Shown here: in pieces, positions 55,904 through 64,000 of the stretch
How the letters are laid out: every line of letters starts with the position of its first letter
How positions within the stretch are numbered: position 1 is the first letter of the stretch
Assembly (NCBI RefSeq): GCF_017873215.1
Contig: NZ_JAGGKA010000005.1
Coordinates: 1 to 64,000, forward strand
Source: Clostridium tetanomorphum
GTDB taxonomy: Bacteria; Bacillota; Clostridia; Clostridiales; Clostridiaceae
DNA length: 64,000 bases
Direction: 5' to 3'
Made by a program: the position numbers and the translations under genes
Notes under the pieces: model-generated
What the model was told of the DNA's origin: nothing
What the model saw: only the letters and a program-made list of their open reading frames with translations
Database searches by the model: none

Positions 55904-57892
55904 TTATTTTTTCTGTTTGAGTTTCTTTTTTAATTGAAATATATCGTCTCTAAGTTTTGCTGCCTTTTCAAATTGTAATTCCTTGGATGCTTCCCTCATT
56001 TCCTCTTCATATTTCTCAATTAGCTTCTCTATACCATCATTATTGGCCTTTATTGCCTCTTCTAAACTATTGTATTCAACCTTTTCTTCTCCAACTTTTG
56101 TAGCCTCTATTACTTCTCTTATATCCTTTATTATAGTTTTAGGTACTATTCCATGTTCTTTATTATACTGAATTTGTATACTTCTTCTTCTATTTGTTTC
56201 TTTAATAGCTCTATCCATAGACTTTGTAATGGTGTCTGCATACATTATAACTTTACTTTCTGAGTTTCTAGCTGCTCTTCCTATAATCTGTATTAAGGAC
56301 CTATCTGATCTTAAAAATCCTTCTTTATCCGCATCTAATATAGCTACTAACGCAACTTCAGGAATGTCCAATCCTTCTCTAAGAAGGTTTATTCCTACTA
56401 AAACATCAAATTCACCTTTTCTTAAATCTCTTATTATCTTCATTCTTTCAATTGTGTCTATATCTGAATGCAAATAATTGGTTTTTATATTCATTTCCTT
56501 AAAATATTTCGTTAAATCCTCTGCCATTTTTTTAGTTAGAGTAGTTACTAAAACTCTATATCCCTTATCTATAGTTTCTTTAATATTAGAATATAAATCA
56601 TCAATTTGTCCCTTTACTGGACTTACTACTATTACAGGATCTAGTAATCCTGTAGGTCTTATAATTTGTTCGGGTACATTTACAGAATGCTCTAATTCAT
56701 AATCTCCAGGAGTAGCACTAACAAATACTACTGTATTTAACTTAGATTCAAACTCGTTAAATTGCAATGGTCTATTGTCAAAGGCAGACGGAAGTCTAAA
56801 CCCATATTCCACTAAAGTATTTTTTCGTGATTTATCTCCTGCATACATTCCTCTAACCTGTGGTAATGTTACATGACTTTCATCTATAAAGAATAGAAAG
56901 TCATCAGGGAAATAATCTAAAAGAGTTTGAGGTGGTGTGCCGCCTGCTCTACCATCCATTATTCTTGAATAATTTTCTATACCACTACAATATCCTACTT
57001 CTCGCATCATTTCTATATCAAAATTTGTTCTTTGTTTTAATCTTTGAGCTTCTAACAACTTATCCTGTGATACAAGCTCCCTGACTCTTTCTTCTAATTC
57101 TTCTTCTATCTTTTTAATTGCCATTTGCAATCTATCACTAGAAGTAGCAAAGTGAGATGCTGGAAATATAGATACATGTTTTCTAATTCCCAATGTTTCA
57201 CCAGTTAATACATCAAATTCTTTTATCTTCTCTATTTCATCCCCAAAAAATTCTATTCTTATTGCTGTGTTAGTAGATGAGGCTGGAAATATATCTAATA
57301 TATCTCCTCTTACTCTAAAAGTTCCTCTAACAAAATTAATCTCATTTCTTTCATATTGTATCTCCACAAGCTTTTTTAATACTTCATCTCTGTCCTTTTC
57401 CATACCTTCTCTTAAAGAGATAGTAAGCTTTTTATATTCTTCTGGATTACCAAGTCCATATATGCAAGATACTGAAGCTACAATAATTACATCATTTCTT
57501 TCAAATAAAGCAGAGGTAGCTGAATGTCTTAACTTATCTATTTCATCATTTATTGAAGCATCCTTTTCAATATAAGTATCCGTTTGAGGTACATAAGCTT
57601 CTGGTTGATAGTAATCATAATAAGACACAAAATATTCTACGCAATTTTCAGGAAAGAATTCTCTAAACTCAGAACATAATTGTGCTGCTAAAGTTTTATT
57701 GTGAGCCAATACTAAAGTTGGTTTCTTTACTTTTTCTATTATATTGGCCATAGTAAAAGTTTTTCCTGACCCAGTTACTCCCAAAAGGGTTTGAAACTTA
57801 TTACCCTTTTGTATTCCTTTAACTAAACTTTCTATAGCTTGTGGTTGGTCTCCAGTAGGCTTAAATTTAGAGTGTATTTTAAACTCTCCCAT
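55904..57892 (-). CDS. uvrB: Excinuclease ABC subunit B
   Basis: A 662-residue helicase-like damage verification protein. Walker [11 protein letters not shown], the beta-hairpin [16 protein letters not shown]-like [10 protein letters not shown], helicase motif [16 protein letters not shown] and IGRAARN are in place. A C-terminal UVR motif ([20 protein letters not shown]) binds UvrC. It is preceded by 2 nt after the PDZ protein gene, so co-transcribed with it. Confidence 0.98.
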   Translation of the reverse strand: MGEFKIHSKFKPTGDQPQAIESLVKGIQKGNKFQTLLGVTGSGKTFTMANIIEKVKKPTLVLAHNKTLAAQLCSEFREFFPENCVEYFVSYYDYYQPEAYVPQTDTYIEKDASINDEIDKLRHSATSALFERNDVIIVASVSCIYGLGNPEEYKKLTISLREGMEKDRDEVLKKLVEIQYERNEINFVRGTFRVRGDILDIFPASSTNTAIRIEFFGDEIEKIKEFDVLTGETLGIRKHVSIFPASHFATSSDRLQMAIKKIEEELEERVRELVSQDKLLEAQRLKQRTNFDIEMMREVGYCSGIENYSRIMDGRAGGTPPQTLLDYFPDDFLFFIDESHVTLPQVRGMYAGDKSRKNTLVEYGFRLPSAFDNRPLQFNEFESKLNTVVFVSATPGDYELEHSVNVPEQIIRPTGLLDPVIVVSPVKGQIDDLYSNIKETIDKGYRVLVTTLTKKMAEDLTKYFKEMNIKTNYLHSDIDTIERMKIIRDLRKGEFDVLVGINLLREGLDIPEVALVAILDADKEGFLRSDRSLIQIIGRAARNSESKVIMYADTITKSMDRAIKETNRRRSIQIQYNKEHGIVPKTIIKDIREVIEATKVGEEKVEYNSLEEAIKANNDGIEKLIEKYEEEMREASKELQFEKAAKLRDDIFQLKKKLKQKK

Positions 57893-57894
57893 AA

Positions 57895-59190
57895 CTAATC
57901 CTCACCATCTTTATTTTTATTTTTAATTTTATCTAATACTTGTGAAAAAGTATTCTCTGTGTACTTAACTATATATTTGTTCTTAGGTATATACTTTGGT
58001 ACAAATACTATTCCAAGCCTATTCTTTCTGTGAACGCCTCCATATACAACTTCTTTAATTATTCCATTTGCTCTTTTTATTTTCAGAATAATATCTCCCG
58101 AAGTTTTAGTTATCATATCTATTATATCTTCTTCTGTATCTATTTCCTTATCATTTATTCCAATTAATGAATCCCCACTTTTAATATTCATAGAAGCTGC
58201 TGGAGAATTAGGTGCTACATATAAAACCTTTATGCCATCTGTGCTTACATATTTAGGCTTTCCTTGAGCTTCTCTATATTTTTGCAAATAAATCATAAAT
58301 TCATGTGCTAATGGTGCAAATATTATAACTATAATCTTGTAGGTAGTATTTATATGTGCTAACTGCGCCAAACCAAATAATGCTAAACCATATAAAATTA
58401 CAAAAAATCCTGAATTTAAAGCTTTGTCTTTCTTACTTTTAGTAAATGTTATACTATCATACCCCAACACCCCATAAAATGGCAAAAGTATAAATATAGA
58501 TTTCTTTAAAATTTCCATAGGTATAGTACTATTTATAATTGGCCACCAATTAGGCATTGGAGTTGTAGAGGTTATGTCCACTAAAGATTTATCTTTAAGA
58601 ATTATAAATAAAGCTACAGGTAATATCCACTGCCTTTTCATTACAAATCCACCTATTATACTATTTTGTCGTTTTGTAAAAACTGGCACACTTCCTCGAC
58701 TACCATCTACCATTATAAGTAAACCTTCTACAAAATGCAGAATAGCTATCATAGTCATTAGTGAAGCTATATCAAATTTAAATATTTCTAGTTCTTTTGT
58801 CCCGTATGAAGCTGCAATCATAGTATTAAGAACACTCAATATTCCTAATATTGCTCCTGAATATGAAAAACATATAAACCTTCTATTAAAAATCATTAAA
58901 AATATAGAAATTAAAAAGAGAATTTCTATTGCAGAATTTTGATAAAAAGCTACTCCTAAATAAGACATAAGTATACTTGCTAAAATTCCTCCAAAAATTC
59001 CTATTACTATTTGAGATATTGTTAATTCAAAAGGGGAGTTTATTTGCTCCCCGATAATCATTTTTTGCATACTTGATGTTTTTTTATTTTGTCTATATAA
59101 AACTATACTTAAGACTATTAAAAAAAGCGCTGAATAAGAATCTATCAATGCAAAAGATAGAGCCTTAAGTGTATAAATTAATATATCCAT
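57895..59190 (-). CDS. Polytopic PDZ-domain membrane protein (MinJ-like)
   Basis: A 431-residue protein with about eight membrane helices (residues 10-300) and a C-terminal PDZ domain (about 315-390, [29 protein letters not shown]). In Bacillus a protein of this plan, MinJ (YvjD), is encoded in the same ftsEX-ctpB-uvrBA neighbourhood and bridges DivIVA and MinD at the division site. Synteny and topology support a MinJ-like role here, but primary sequence similarity cannot be measured without alignment. It is followed by uvrB and preceded by the Ctp protease. Confidence 0.78.
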   Translation of the reverse strand: MDILIYTLKALSFALIDSYSALFLIVLSIVLYRQNKKTSSMQKMIIGEQINSPFELTISQIVIGIFGGILASILMSYLGVAFYQNSAIEILFLISIFLMIFNRRFICFSYSGAILGILSVLNTMIAASYGTKELEIFKFDIASLMTMIAILHFVEGLLIMVDGSRGSVPVFTKRQNSIIGGFVMKRQWILPVALFIILKDKSLVDITSTTPMPNWWPIINSTIPMEILKKSIFILLPFYGVLGYDSITFTKSKKDKALNSGFFVILYGLALFGLAQLAHINTTYKIIVIIFAPLAHEFMIYLQKYREAQGKPKYVSTDGIKVLYVAPNSPAASMNIKSGDSLIGINDKEIDTEEDIIDMITKTSGDIILKIKRANGIIKEVVYGGVHRKNRLGIVFVPKYIPKNKYIVKYTENTFSQVLDKIKNKNKDGED

Positions 59191-59210
59191 AGTTTATTAA
59201 TTTCCTCTCT

Positions 59211-60407
59211 TTATTTTTTCTGTAGTATCTCTAAGGCCTTATTAAATTGAGGGTCTGTTTCTCTTTTATAAGGCTTCTTTAGCAATTCTTCTGGATATTT
59301 AACTTCCACATCAGGTTTTATTCCGATTTTATGTATGTTTTCTCCATTAGGAGTATAGTATTTGGATATTGTAACCTTTAATGCTGTTCCTTCCCCTGTA
59401 TCTATTAAAGTCTGAACTACTCCTTTACCAAAAGTTTTTTCTCCGACTAAAGTACCTGCTTTATAATCCCTTATAGCTCCAGAAAAAATCTCAGAAGCAC
59501 TAGCGGAACCTTCATTAGTCAATACTACCAATGGTAATCCTATATAATTTCCACCTTTAGACTTATATTTTTTTTCTGATTTATACTTATCTATTGTTGA
59601 AACTATAACCTTTCCTTTTGGTATAAAATTTGAAACCATATCTACACATTCATCTAGAAGACCTCCAGGATTTCCTCTTAAATCAATAATCAAGGACTGC
59701 ATTCCTTTACCTTTAAGTCTTTCCAATTCCTTTTTTAAATTTTTACCTCCATTTTCATCAAACATAGCAATTTGAATTAATCCTATGTTATTATTTAACA
59801 TTTCACCTTTAATTGTTACAAGATTTATCTTAGATCTTTTTAACGTCACATCAAAATTTCCTTTTCCTTCTCTGTATAATGTTAAAGTTACATTTGTGCC
59901 TTCTGGACCTTTCATCATGGCTACTGCTTTATCTAATTCTTTCCCACTAACTGCTTTTCCATCTACCTTTTCTATTTCATCTTTAGGTAATATTCCAGCC
60001 TTTTTAGCTGGCGAATCTTCAAATATATCTACTATTAATATTTTCTTTTCTTTTGCCTGTACTTGTAATCCTACTCCACTATAATTTCCTTCTGTTTGAG
60101 CATTAAATTCCTGAAATTCCTGTTTATCCATAAAAGTTGTATAAGGATCATTTAGAGCTGCTGTCATACCTTTTATAGCTCCTTCTTCTAAGGCAGCATT
60201 GTCTATTTTACCATCATACTTAGCTTCAAGTATTTCCTTTATACCAAATAATTTAGAAAACTCCAAAACTCTATTATAATCATCCCTGCTAATAATAACT
60301 TTTCCATTAGGTATAGATAAGGATATAAAACTGCTTCCTACAAAAGTTATAATGTTTGTTATCAACACTACAGCTATCGTCCACCCTATCCACTTTTTCT
60401 TATTCAT
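59211..60407 (-). CDS. C-terminal processing peptidase (S41, CtpA/CtpB)
   Basis: A 398-residue secreted serine protease with an N-terminal membrane anchor (about 8-30), a PDZ domain (about 95-175, LQVQAKEKKILIVDIFEDSPAKK then GILPKDEI) and S41 catalytic core. The Ser is in NEGSASASEIF and the Lys in GEKTFGKGVVQT. It cleaves or trims exported proteins at their C-termini; CtpB in Bacillus acts in sporulation. It lies between ftsX and the PDZ membrane protein. Confidence 0.93.
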   Translation of the reverse strand: MNKKKWIGWTIAVVLITNIITFVGSSFISLSIPNGKVIISRDDYNRVLEFSKLFGIKEILEAKYDGKIDNAALEEGAIKGMTAALNDPYTTFMDKQEFQEFNAQTEGNYSGVGLQVQAKEKKILIVDIFEDSPAKKAGILPKDEIEKVDGKAVSGKELDKAVAMMKGPEGTNVTLTLYREGKGNFDVTLKRSKINLVTIKGEMLNNNIGLIQIAMFDENGGKNLKKELERLKGKGMQSLIIDLRGNPGGLLDECVDMVSNFIPKGKVIVSTIDKYKSEKKYKSKGGNYIGLPLVVLTNEGSASASEIFSGAIRDYKAGTLVGEKTFGKGVVQTLIDTGEGTALKVTISKYYTPNGENIHKIGIKPDVEVKYPEELLKKPYKRETDPQFNKALEILQKK

Positions 60408-60580
60408 TTTATTTCACTCCTTTGTATCACAGCCACTTTAAGTTAAATATTTTTATAATGTATCTATTTAAGCCTCTCTATATATATTTATATAAATCAT
60501 AAATAATTATAACATTAAAAAAAATAAATTTGCAAAATATTTATATCATAGGTATTTACTTATAAACTTAACTTTATAAA

Positions 60581-60606
60581 ACACCCTGCTTATATAAGCA
60601 GGGTGT
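60581..60606 (-). terminator. Terminator of ftsEX
   Basis: Perfect 13-bp inverted repeat (ACACCCTGCTTAT) without spacer, followed on the minus strand by TTTTATAAAG, 30 bp after the ftsX stop. Confidence 0.85.
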
Positions 60607-60635
60607 CATTTCCAGTATAACTTTTATGTGTGTAT

Positions 60636-61526
60636 TTAAACTGCAAGAAATTTTCTTATAGACAATATACTTCCTATTGAACCTATTAACATTCCCATTA
60701 ATAAAAACTGCCATGATATAGTTGTAAGAACATAACTAGGGTGTATAAACTTAACTAAGAATAAAGTTGCTGAAGCCTTTGTATAAACAATGCTATATCC
60801 ATAATATAATAATATACATCCCACAATTGATCCTACAAGACCTATTATCATTCCTTCAATTATAAAAGGCCATCTAATAAACCAATCTGTTGCTCCTATA
60901 TACTTCATTATTCCTATTTCTTTTCTTCTTGAATAAACTGTTATTTTTATAGTATTTCCTATAAGAAATAAAGAAACCCCTATAAGTATTGCAAACAATG
61001 CCATTCCTATCCACTTTATGGTCTTTGTTATAGTTATAATCTTATCTACAATTTTTCTTCCTTCTTGTATTGCATATATGCCTTTCATTCCTTTTACAGA
61101 ATCAACAACCTTTGAAACCATTTCTGGATCTTTAACCTTCACTATGTATGCATTTGGAAGAGGATTTTCCTTCTCTAATCCTTCAACTAACGCCTTATTA
61201 TTCTCACCTATGTCTTCTTTAAACTTTTCCATAGCTTCTTTTTTACTTTCATATCTTAAATCACTTATTTCACTCATTCCACTTAGTTTAGATTTTAGAG
61301 CCTTTTCATCTCCTATTGTTATATCATTATTTAAAAATATCTTTACCTCTACCTTTGATTCCACATCTTTTATTACTTGTTTAACATCTAGAGCTGCAAG
61401 TAGAAAAACTCCTAGTATAAATAATGTAGCTGCAACAGTAGCAGCAGATGCTAAACTTATAGTTCTATTTCTTTTTATACTCTTTAAAGAATCTATCACA
61501 AAATATTTAAATGTACTAATCCTCAT
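60636..61526 (-). CDS. ftsX: Cell division protein FtsX
   Basis: A 296-residue permease-like protein with a first helix at about 20-42, an extracellular domain (about 43-165) and three C-terminal helices. It partners FtsE and controls peptidoglycan hydrolases rather than transporting a substrate. The start at 61526 overlaps the ftsE 3' end by 11 nt and has AGAGAGG upstream; a start eight codons earlier at 61550 is possible but less likely. Confidence 0.96.
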   Translation of the reverse strand: MRISTFKYFVIDSLKSIKRNRTISLASAATVAATLFILGVFLLAALDVKQVIKDVESKVEVKIFLNNDITIGDEKALKSKLSGMSEISDLRYESKKEAMEKFKEDIGENNKALVEGLEKENPLPNAYIVKVKDPEMVSKVVDSVKGMKGIYAIQEGRKIVDKIITITKTIKWIGMALFAILIGVSLFLIGNTIKITVYSRRKEIGIMKYIGATDWFIRWPFIIEGMIIGLVGSIVGCILLYYGYSIVYTKASATLFLVKFIHPSYVLTTISWQFLLMGMLIGSIGSILSIRKFLAV

Positions 61527-62202
61527 ATCCGTATGCACCTCTCTGTTCATCTCTTACCACAACACCTTTTTCTAGTGCTATAACTCTTTTTCTCATACTA
61601 TCAACTATATCTTTTGCGTGAGTCGCCATAAGAATTGTAGTTCCTCCATGATTAATATCATTAAGTATGTCCATTATTTCCATAGCAGTATCAGGATCAA
61701 GATTTCCTGTAGGCTCGTCCGCAATAAGTAATGCTGGATTGTTAACTATAGCTCTTGCTAATGATACTCTTTGTTGCTCTCCACCTGATAGTTCGTGTGG
61801 AAAAGCTTTATATTTTGTTGATAATCCAACCATAGAAAGAACCATAGGAACTTTTTTTCTTATTTCTCTCATAGGCGCTTCTATAGCTCTCATAGCAAAT
61901 GCTACATTTTCATATACATTTAGATTTGCAATAAGTCTAAAATCTTGAAAAACAACTCCTATCTTTCTTCTGTAATATGGTATATCTTTTCTTTTTAATT
62001 CAGTTATGTTTACACCATTTACTATTATACTTCCATTAGTTGGATCAACCTCTTTTAATAAGGATTTTATAAATGTGGATTTTCCTGCTCCACTTGGTCC
62101 TACTAAAAAAACAAATTCTCCTTTTTCAATAGTCAAGTTTATATTTGATAGGGCGAATATATTATGATTATATATCTTACTTACATTTTTAAACTCAATC
62201 AT
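61516..62202 (-). CDS. ftsE: Cell division ATP-binding protein FtsE
   Basis: A 228-residue ABC ATPase. Walker A GPSGAGKSTF, Q-loop VFQDFRL, signature LSGGEQQR, Walker B LLIADEPTGNLD and MATHAKD are present. AGGAGAG precedes the ATG. First gene of ftsEX, complete. Confidence 0.97.
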   Translation of the reverse strand: MIEFKNVSKIYNHNIFALSNINLTIEKGEFVFLVGPSGAGKSTFIKSLLKEVDPTNGSIIVNGVNITELKRKDIPYYRRKIGVVFQDFRLIANLNVYENVAFAMRAIEAPMREIRKKVPMVLSMVGLSTKYKAFPHELSGGEQQRVSLARAIVNNPALLIADEPTGNLDPDTAMEIMDILNDINHGGTTILMATHAKDIVDSMRKRVIALEKGVVVRDEQRGAYGYED

Positions 62203-62347
62203 GAAAATCTCTCCTCTTATTTTTACAAATTTAAAAGTTACTATTGCTATTATAACATAATAAATAATTTTTTTTACAATTAAATTATATTAAATTATTA
62301 TTAACTTAGTTATTAATTGTAACTTACTATAATAAAATGTAGAAAAG

Positions 62348-62379
62348 CAAAAAACTGTCGAATAATTAATTCCGACAGT
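62348..62379 (-). terminator. Terminator of the YitT-family gene
   Basis: ACTGTCG/CGACAGT stem (62354-62360/62373-62379) followed on the minus strand by TTTTTTGC. Confidence 0.85.
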
Positions 62380-62388
62380 AACAACATA

Positions 62389-63243
62389 CTATTCTTCTCC
62401 AACCATATCCTTAAAGCCTTCTCCTAAAACTTCATGTACATCTCCTACGGTAATAAAAGCTTTATTATCTATTTCTTTTATATATTCTTTTAGTTTTATA
62501 AATTCCCTTCTACTTAAAACCGTATACAGAACATAAGTATTCTTTCCCGTATATCCTCCTATGCCTTTGAGTATAGTACATCCTCTCTCTAATTCTTCAA
62601 TTATAAATTTACTTATAACATCATTTTTTTCACTTATTACCATTATTTGTTTACATATATTTAATCCTTCTATGACCATATCTATTACAAATCCATTAAG
62701 TAAAACACTTAATAATGAATACATTCCTATTTCAATACCGAAGGAAATAGCTGAAAAAAGAGTAATTATAAAATCTACAGCTAAAAGTGATTTTCCTATT
62801 GGTACATCAATAAATTTACTTCCTATTTTAGCAAGTATATCTGTTCCTCCTGTAGATGCATTTTGATTAAAAACTATTCCCATTCCTATTCCAGATATAA
62901 TAATTCCAAATATTGAGGCCAAAAAAAGATCATAGGTCAATGGAGCATTTAAAGTAACTGCTCTGTCTAAAAACCATATCATTATAGATAAACTCATACT
63001 AGCATATATGGTTTTCCCTCCAAATTTACTTCCTATGAAAATAAAAGCTATAATGAATAATACTATATTCATTATCAAGGATAAAAAACCTATACTTAAG
63101 AATGGCAAAAAATTATTAAGTATTATAGCTATTCCTATTACTCCTCCTGCTGCTATCTTATTTGGCGCTAAAAAAAATTTTGTAGCTAAAGCCACCATAA
63201 GTGCTCCTAATGTAATGAAAAAATATTCTTTAAATTTTTTCAT
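62389..63243 (-). CDS. YitT-family membrane protein
   Basis: A 284-residue protein with five or six N-terminal membrane helices and a C-terminal cytoplasmic DUF2179 domain (ITVGDVHEVLGEGF at the end). Family hallmarks GGVIGIAIIL and NQNASTGGTDILAKI are present. The function of the family is unsettled; a transporter is suspected. It is encoded just downstream of the small membrane protein on the same strand. Confidence 0.92.
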   Translation of the reverse strand: MKKFKEYFFITLGALMVALATKFFLAPNKIAAGGVIGIAIILNNFLPFLSIGFLSLIMNIVLFIIAFIFIGSKFGGKTIYASMSLSIMIWFLDRAVTLNAPLTYDLFLASIFGIIISGIGMGIVFNQNASTGGTDILAKIGSKFIDVPIGKSLLAVDFIITLFSAISFGIEIGMYSLLSVLLNGFVIDMVIEGLNICKQIMVISEKNDVISKFIIEELERGCTILKGIGGYTGKNTYVLYTVLSRREFIKLKEYIKEIDNKAFITVGDVHEVLGEGFKDMVGEE

Positions 63244-63268
63244 AAAAACACCTTACTCTCATATAAAA

Positions 63269-63616
63269 TTATCTAGTAAAAAACCATATTATATCTTGAC
63301 ATACTATTGAAAAAATTAAAATAAATAAAGAGATAAAAAATATAGCAAAAGTTAGGTTTAACTTTTGAAAATAACTTTTCCAATTTTCTTCATAATTTAA
63401 AGGTCTCATAGAATTCTCATTCATAAAGGATATAGCTGCTATAAATAATCCAAAAAAAGATATATACTGAGCTATTCTGCTTCCCCACGTCATTATATAT
63501 ATTATGTTAGCTCCTTTAACTATTAATCCTATTAGTCCTCCTATTAAAAAAGCTCCTAAAAAAATATAAATAGAGAACTTTATACAATATAGTATATCCT
63601 TTAAATACTTTTTCAT
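63269..63616 (-). CDS. Small membrane protein, unknown
   Basis: A 115-residue protein with three hydrophobic segments (about 11-32, 41-63, 86-110) and a polar linker (ENSMRPLNYEENWK). The start at 63616 follows GAGG by 6 nt. No family is recognised. It lies between the transketolase subunit gene and the YitT gene. Confidence 0.65.
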   Translation of the reverse strand: MKKYLKDILYCIKFSIYIFLGAFLIGGLIGLIVKGANIIYIMTWGSRIAQYISFFGLFIAAISFMNENSMRPLNYEENWKSYFQKLNLTFAIFFISLFILIFSIVCQDIIWFFTR

Positions 63617-63644
63617 AGCATTCCTCACTTTATTAATATAATAA

Positions 63645-63678
63645 ATTGCCTTAGAAGTAAAATAACCTCTAAAGCAAT
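63645..63678. terminator. Hairpin after the transketolase gene
   Basis: ATTGC..TTAGA..G and C..TCTAA..GCAAT arms (63645-63657/63666-63678) with two mismatches. The T7 run is on the plus-strand side; on the minus strand the tail is TTATTATATT. Probably a bidirectional terminator. Confidence 0.6.
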
Positions 63679-63688
63679 TTTTTTAAAA

Positions 63689-64000
63689 TTATTTTAAATT
63701 TAATCCTTTTCTAACAGCTTTAACTATGTCTTCTGCTGTTAAACCATAAGCTTTCAATAATTCTTCTGGTTTTCCGCTTTCTCCAAATGTATCTTTTATT
63801 CCAACTCTCACTACTGGTACTGGATGATTCTCACTAACTACTTCACACACAGCAGATCCAAGTCCTCCAATAATGCTATGCTCTTCTGCAGTAATAATAA
63901 CACCTGTTTCTCTAGCAGCTTTTACTATTGCCTCTTCATCTATAGGTTTAATTGTATGTATATTTAATACTCTAACTTTTATTCCTTCTTCTGCAAGTAT
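63689..64000 (-). CDS. Transketolase C-terminal subunit (partial)
   Basis: The last 103 codons of a transketolase C-terminal half (DXS/transketolase-C fold), cut by the window edge. It reads ILAEEGIKVRVLNIHTIKP, then AEEHSIIGGLGSAV, VVRVGIKDTFGESGKPEELL and YGLTAEDIVKAV. Split N- and C-terminal transketolase genes are normal in clostridia; the N-terminal partner should lie beyond the edge. Confidence 0.92.
   Translation of the reverse strand: MLAEEGIKVRVLNIHTIKPIDEEAIVKAARETGVIITAEEHSIIGGLGSAVCEVVSENHPVPVVRVGIKDTFGESGKPEELLKAYGLTAEDIVKAVRKGLNLK

Overview
The window looks like the chromosome of a low-GC Clostridium (sensu stricto). Codon use is strongly A/T-biased. The right half (about 31.2-64 kb) is a compact run of Clostridium-type housekeeping genes, almost all on the minus strand: rlmD, aldo/keto reductase, pyk, pfkA, dnaE, a YtoI-like regulator, whiA, yvcK, rapZ, murB, uvrC, a DUF457 hydrolase, a YhaM-like nuclease, a class B PBP, a RodA/FtsW protein, an FHA protein, uvrA, uvrB, a MinJ-like PDZ protein, a Ctp protease, ftsX, ftsE, a YitT protein and the 3' end of a transketolase subunit gene. 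Nearly every transcription unit there ends in a clear intrinsic terminator. The species cannot be fixed from the sequence alone.

The left 31 kb is an accessory region. It mixes intact cargo with relics of mobile elements: an IS110-like fragment, two IS3-family relics, three serine-recombinase relics, and the end of a Tn1549/Tn5397-like conjugative element. That element end abuts the 3' end of rlmD (rumA), a known integration target of such elements. Base composition changes sharply from module to module, and one two-component system (26.1-28.1 kb) is strikingly GC-rich.

The cargo is dominated by peptide-antibiotic style sensing and transport modules: (1) a decayed ABC transporter followed by a response regulator and histidine kinase (0.1-2.7 kb); (2) an ABC transporter whose permease is fused to an M1-type zinc aminopeptidase domain (11.7-15.6 kb); (3) a small HTH protein, response regulator, histidine kinase and MacB/FtsX-type ABC pair (15.9-21.1 kb); (4) a broken LanF/LanE transporter with a small membrane protein (21.7-22.6 kb); (5) an intact LanFEG transporter with a LanRK two-component pair (23.9-28.1 kb); (6) the last 60 codons of another FtsX permease (28.2-28.4 kb). 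A lipase, TetR regulator and oleate hydratase cluster (4.1-8.1 kb) suggests release and detoxification of host fatty acids.

The most interesting non-coding signals are: a cyclic-di-GMP-I (GEMM) riboswitch aptamer followed by a terminator on the minus strand at about 21.48-21.61 kb, upstream of module 3; an 85-bp direct repeat (15.58 and 19.21 kb) that carries the 3' end of the histidine kinase gene and possible regulator half-sites in front of two different ABC operons; and a two-hairpin element found downstream of both FtsX permeases. No tRNA, rRNA or CRISPR array was recognised.
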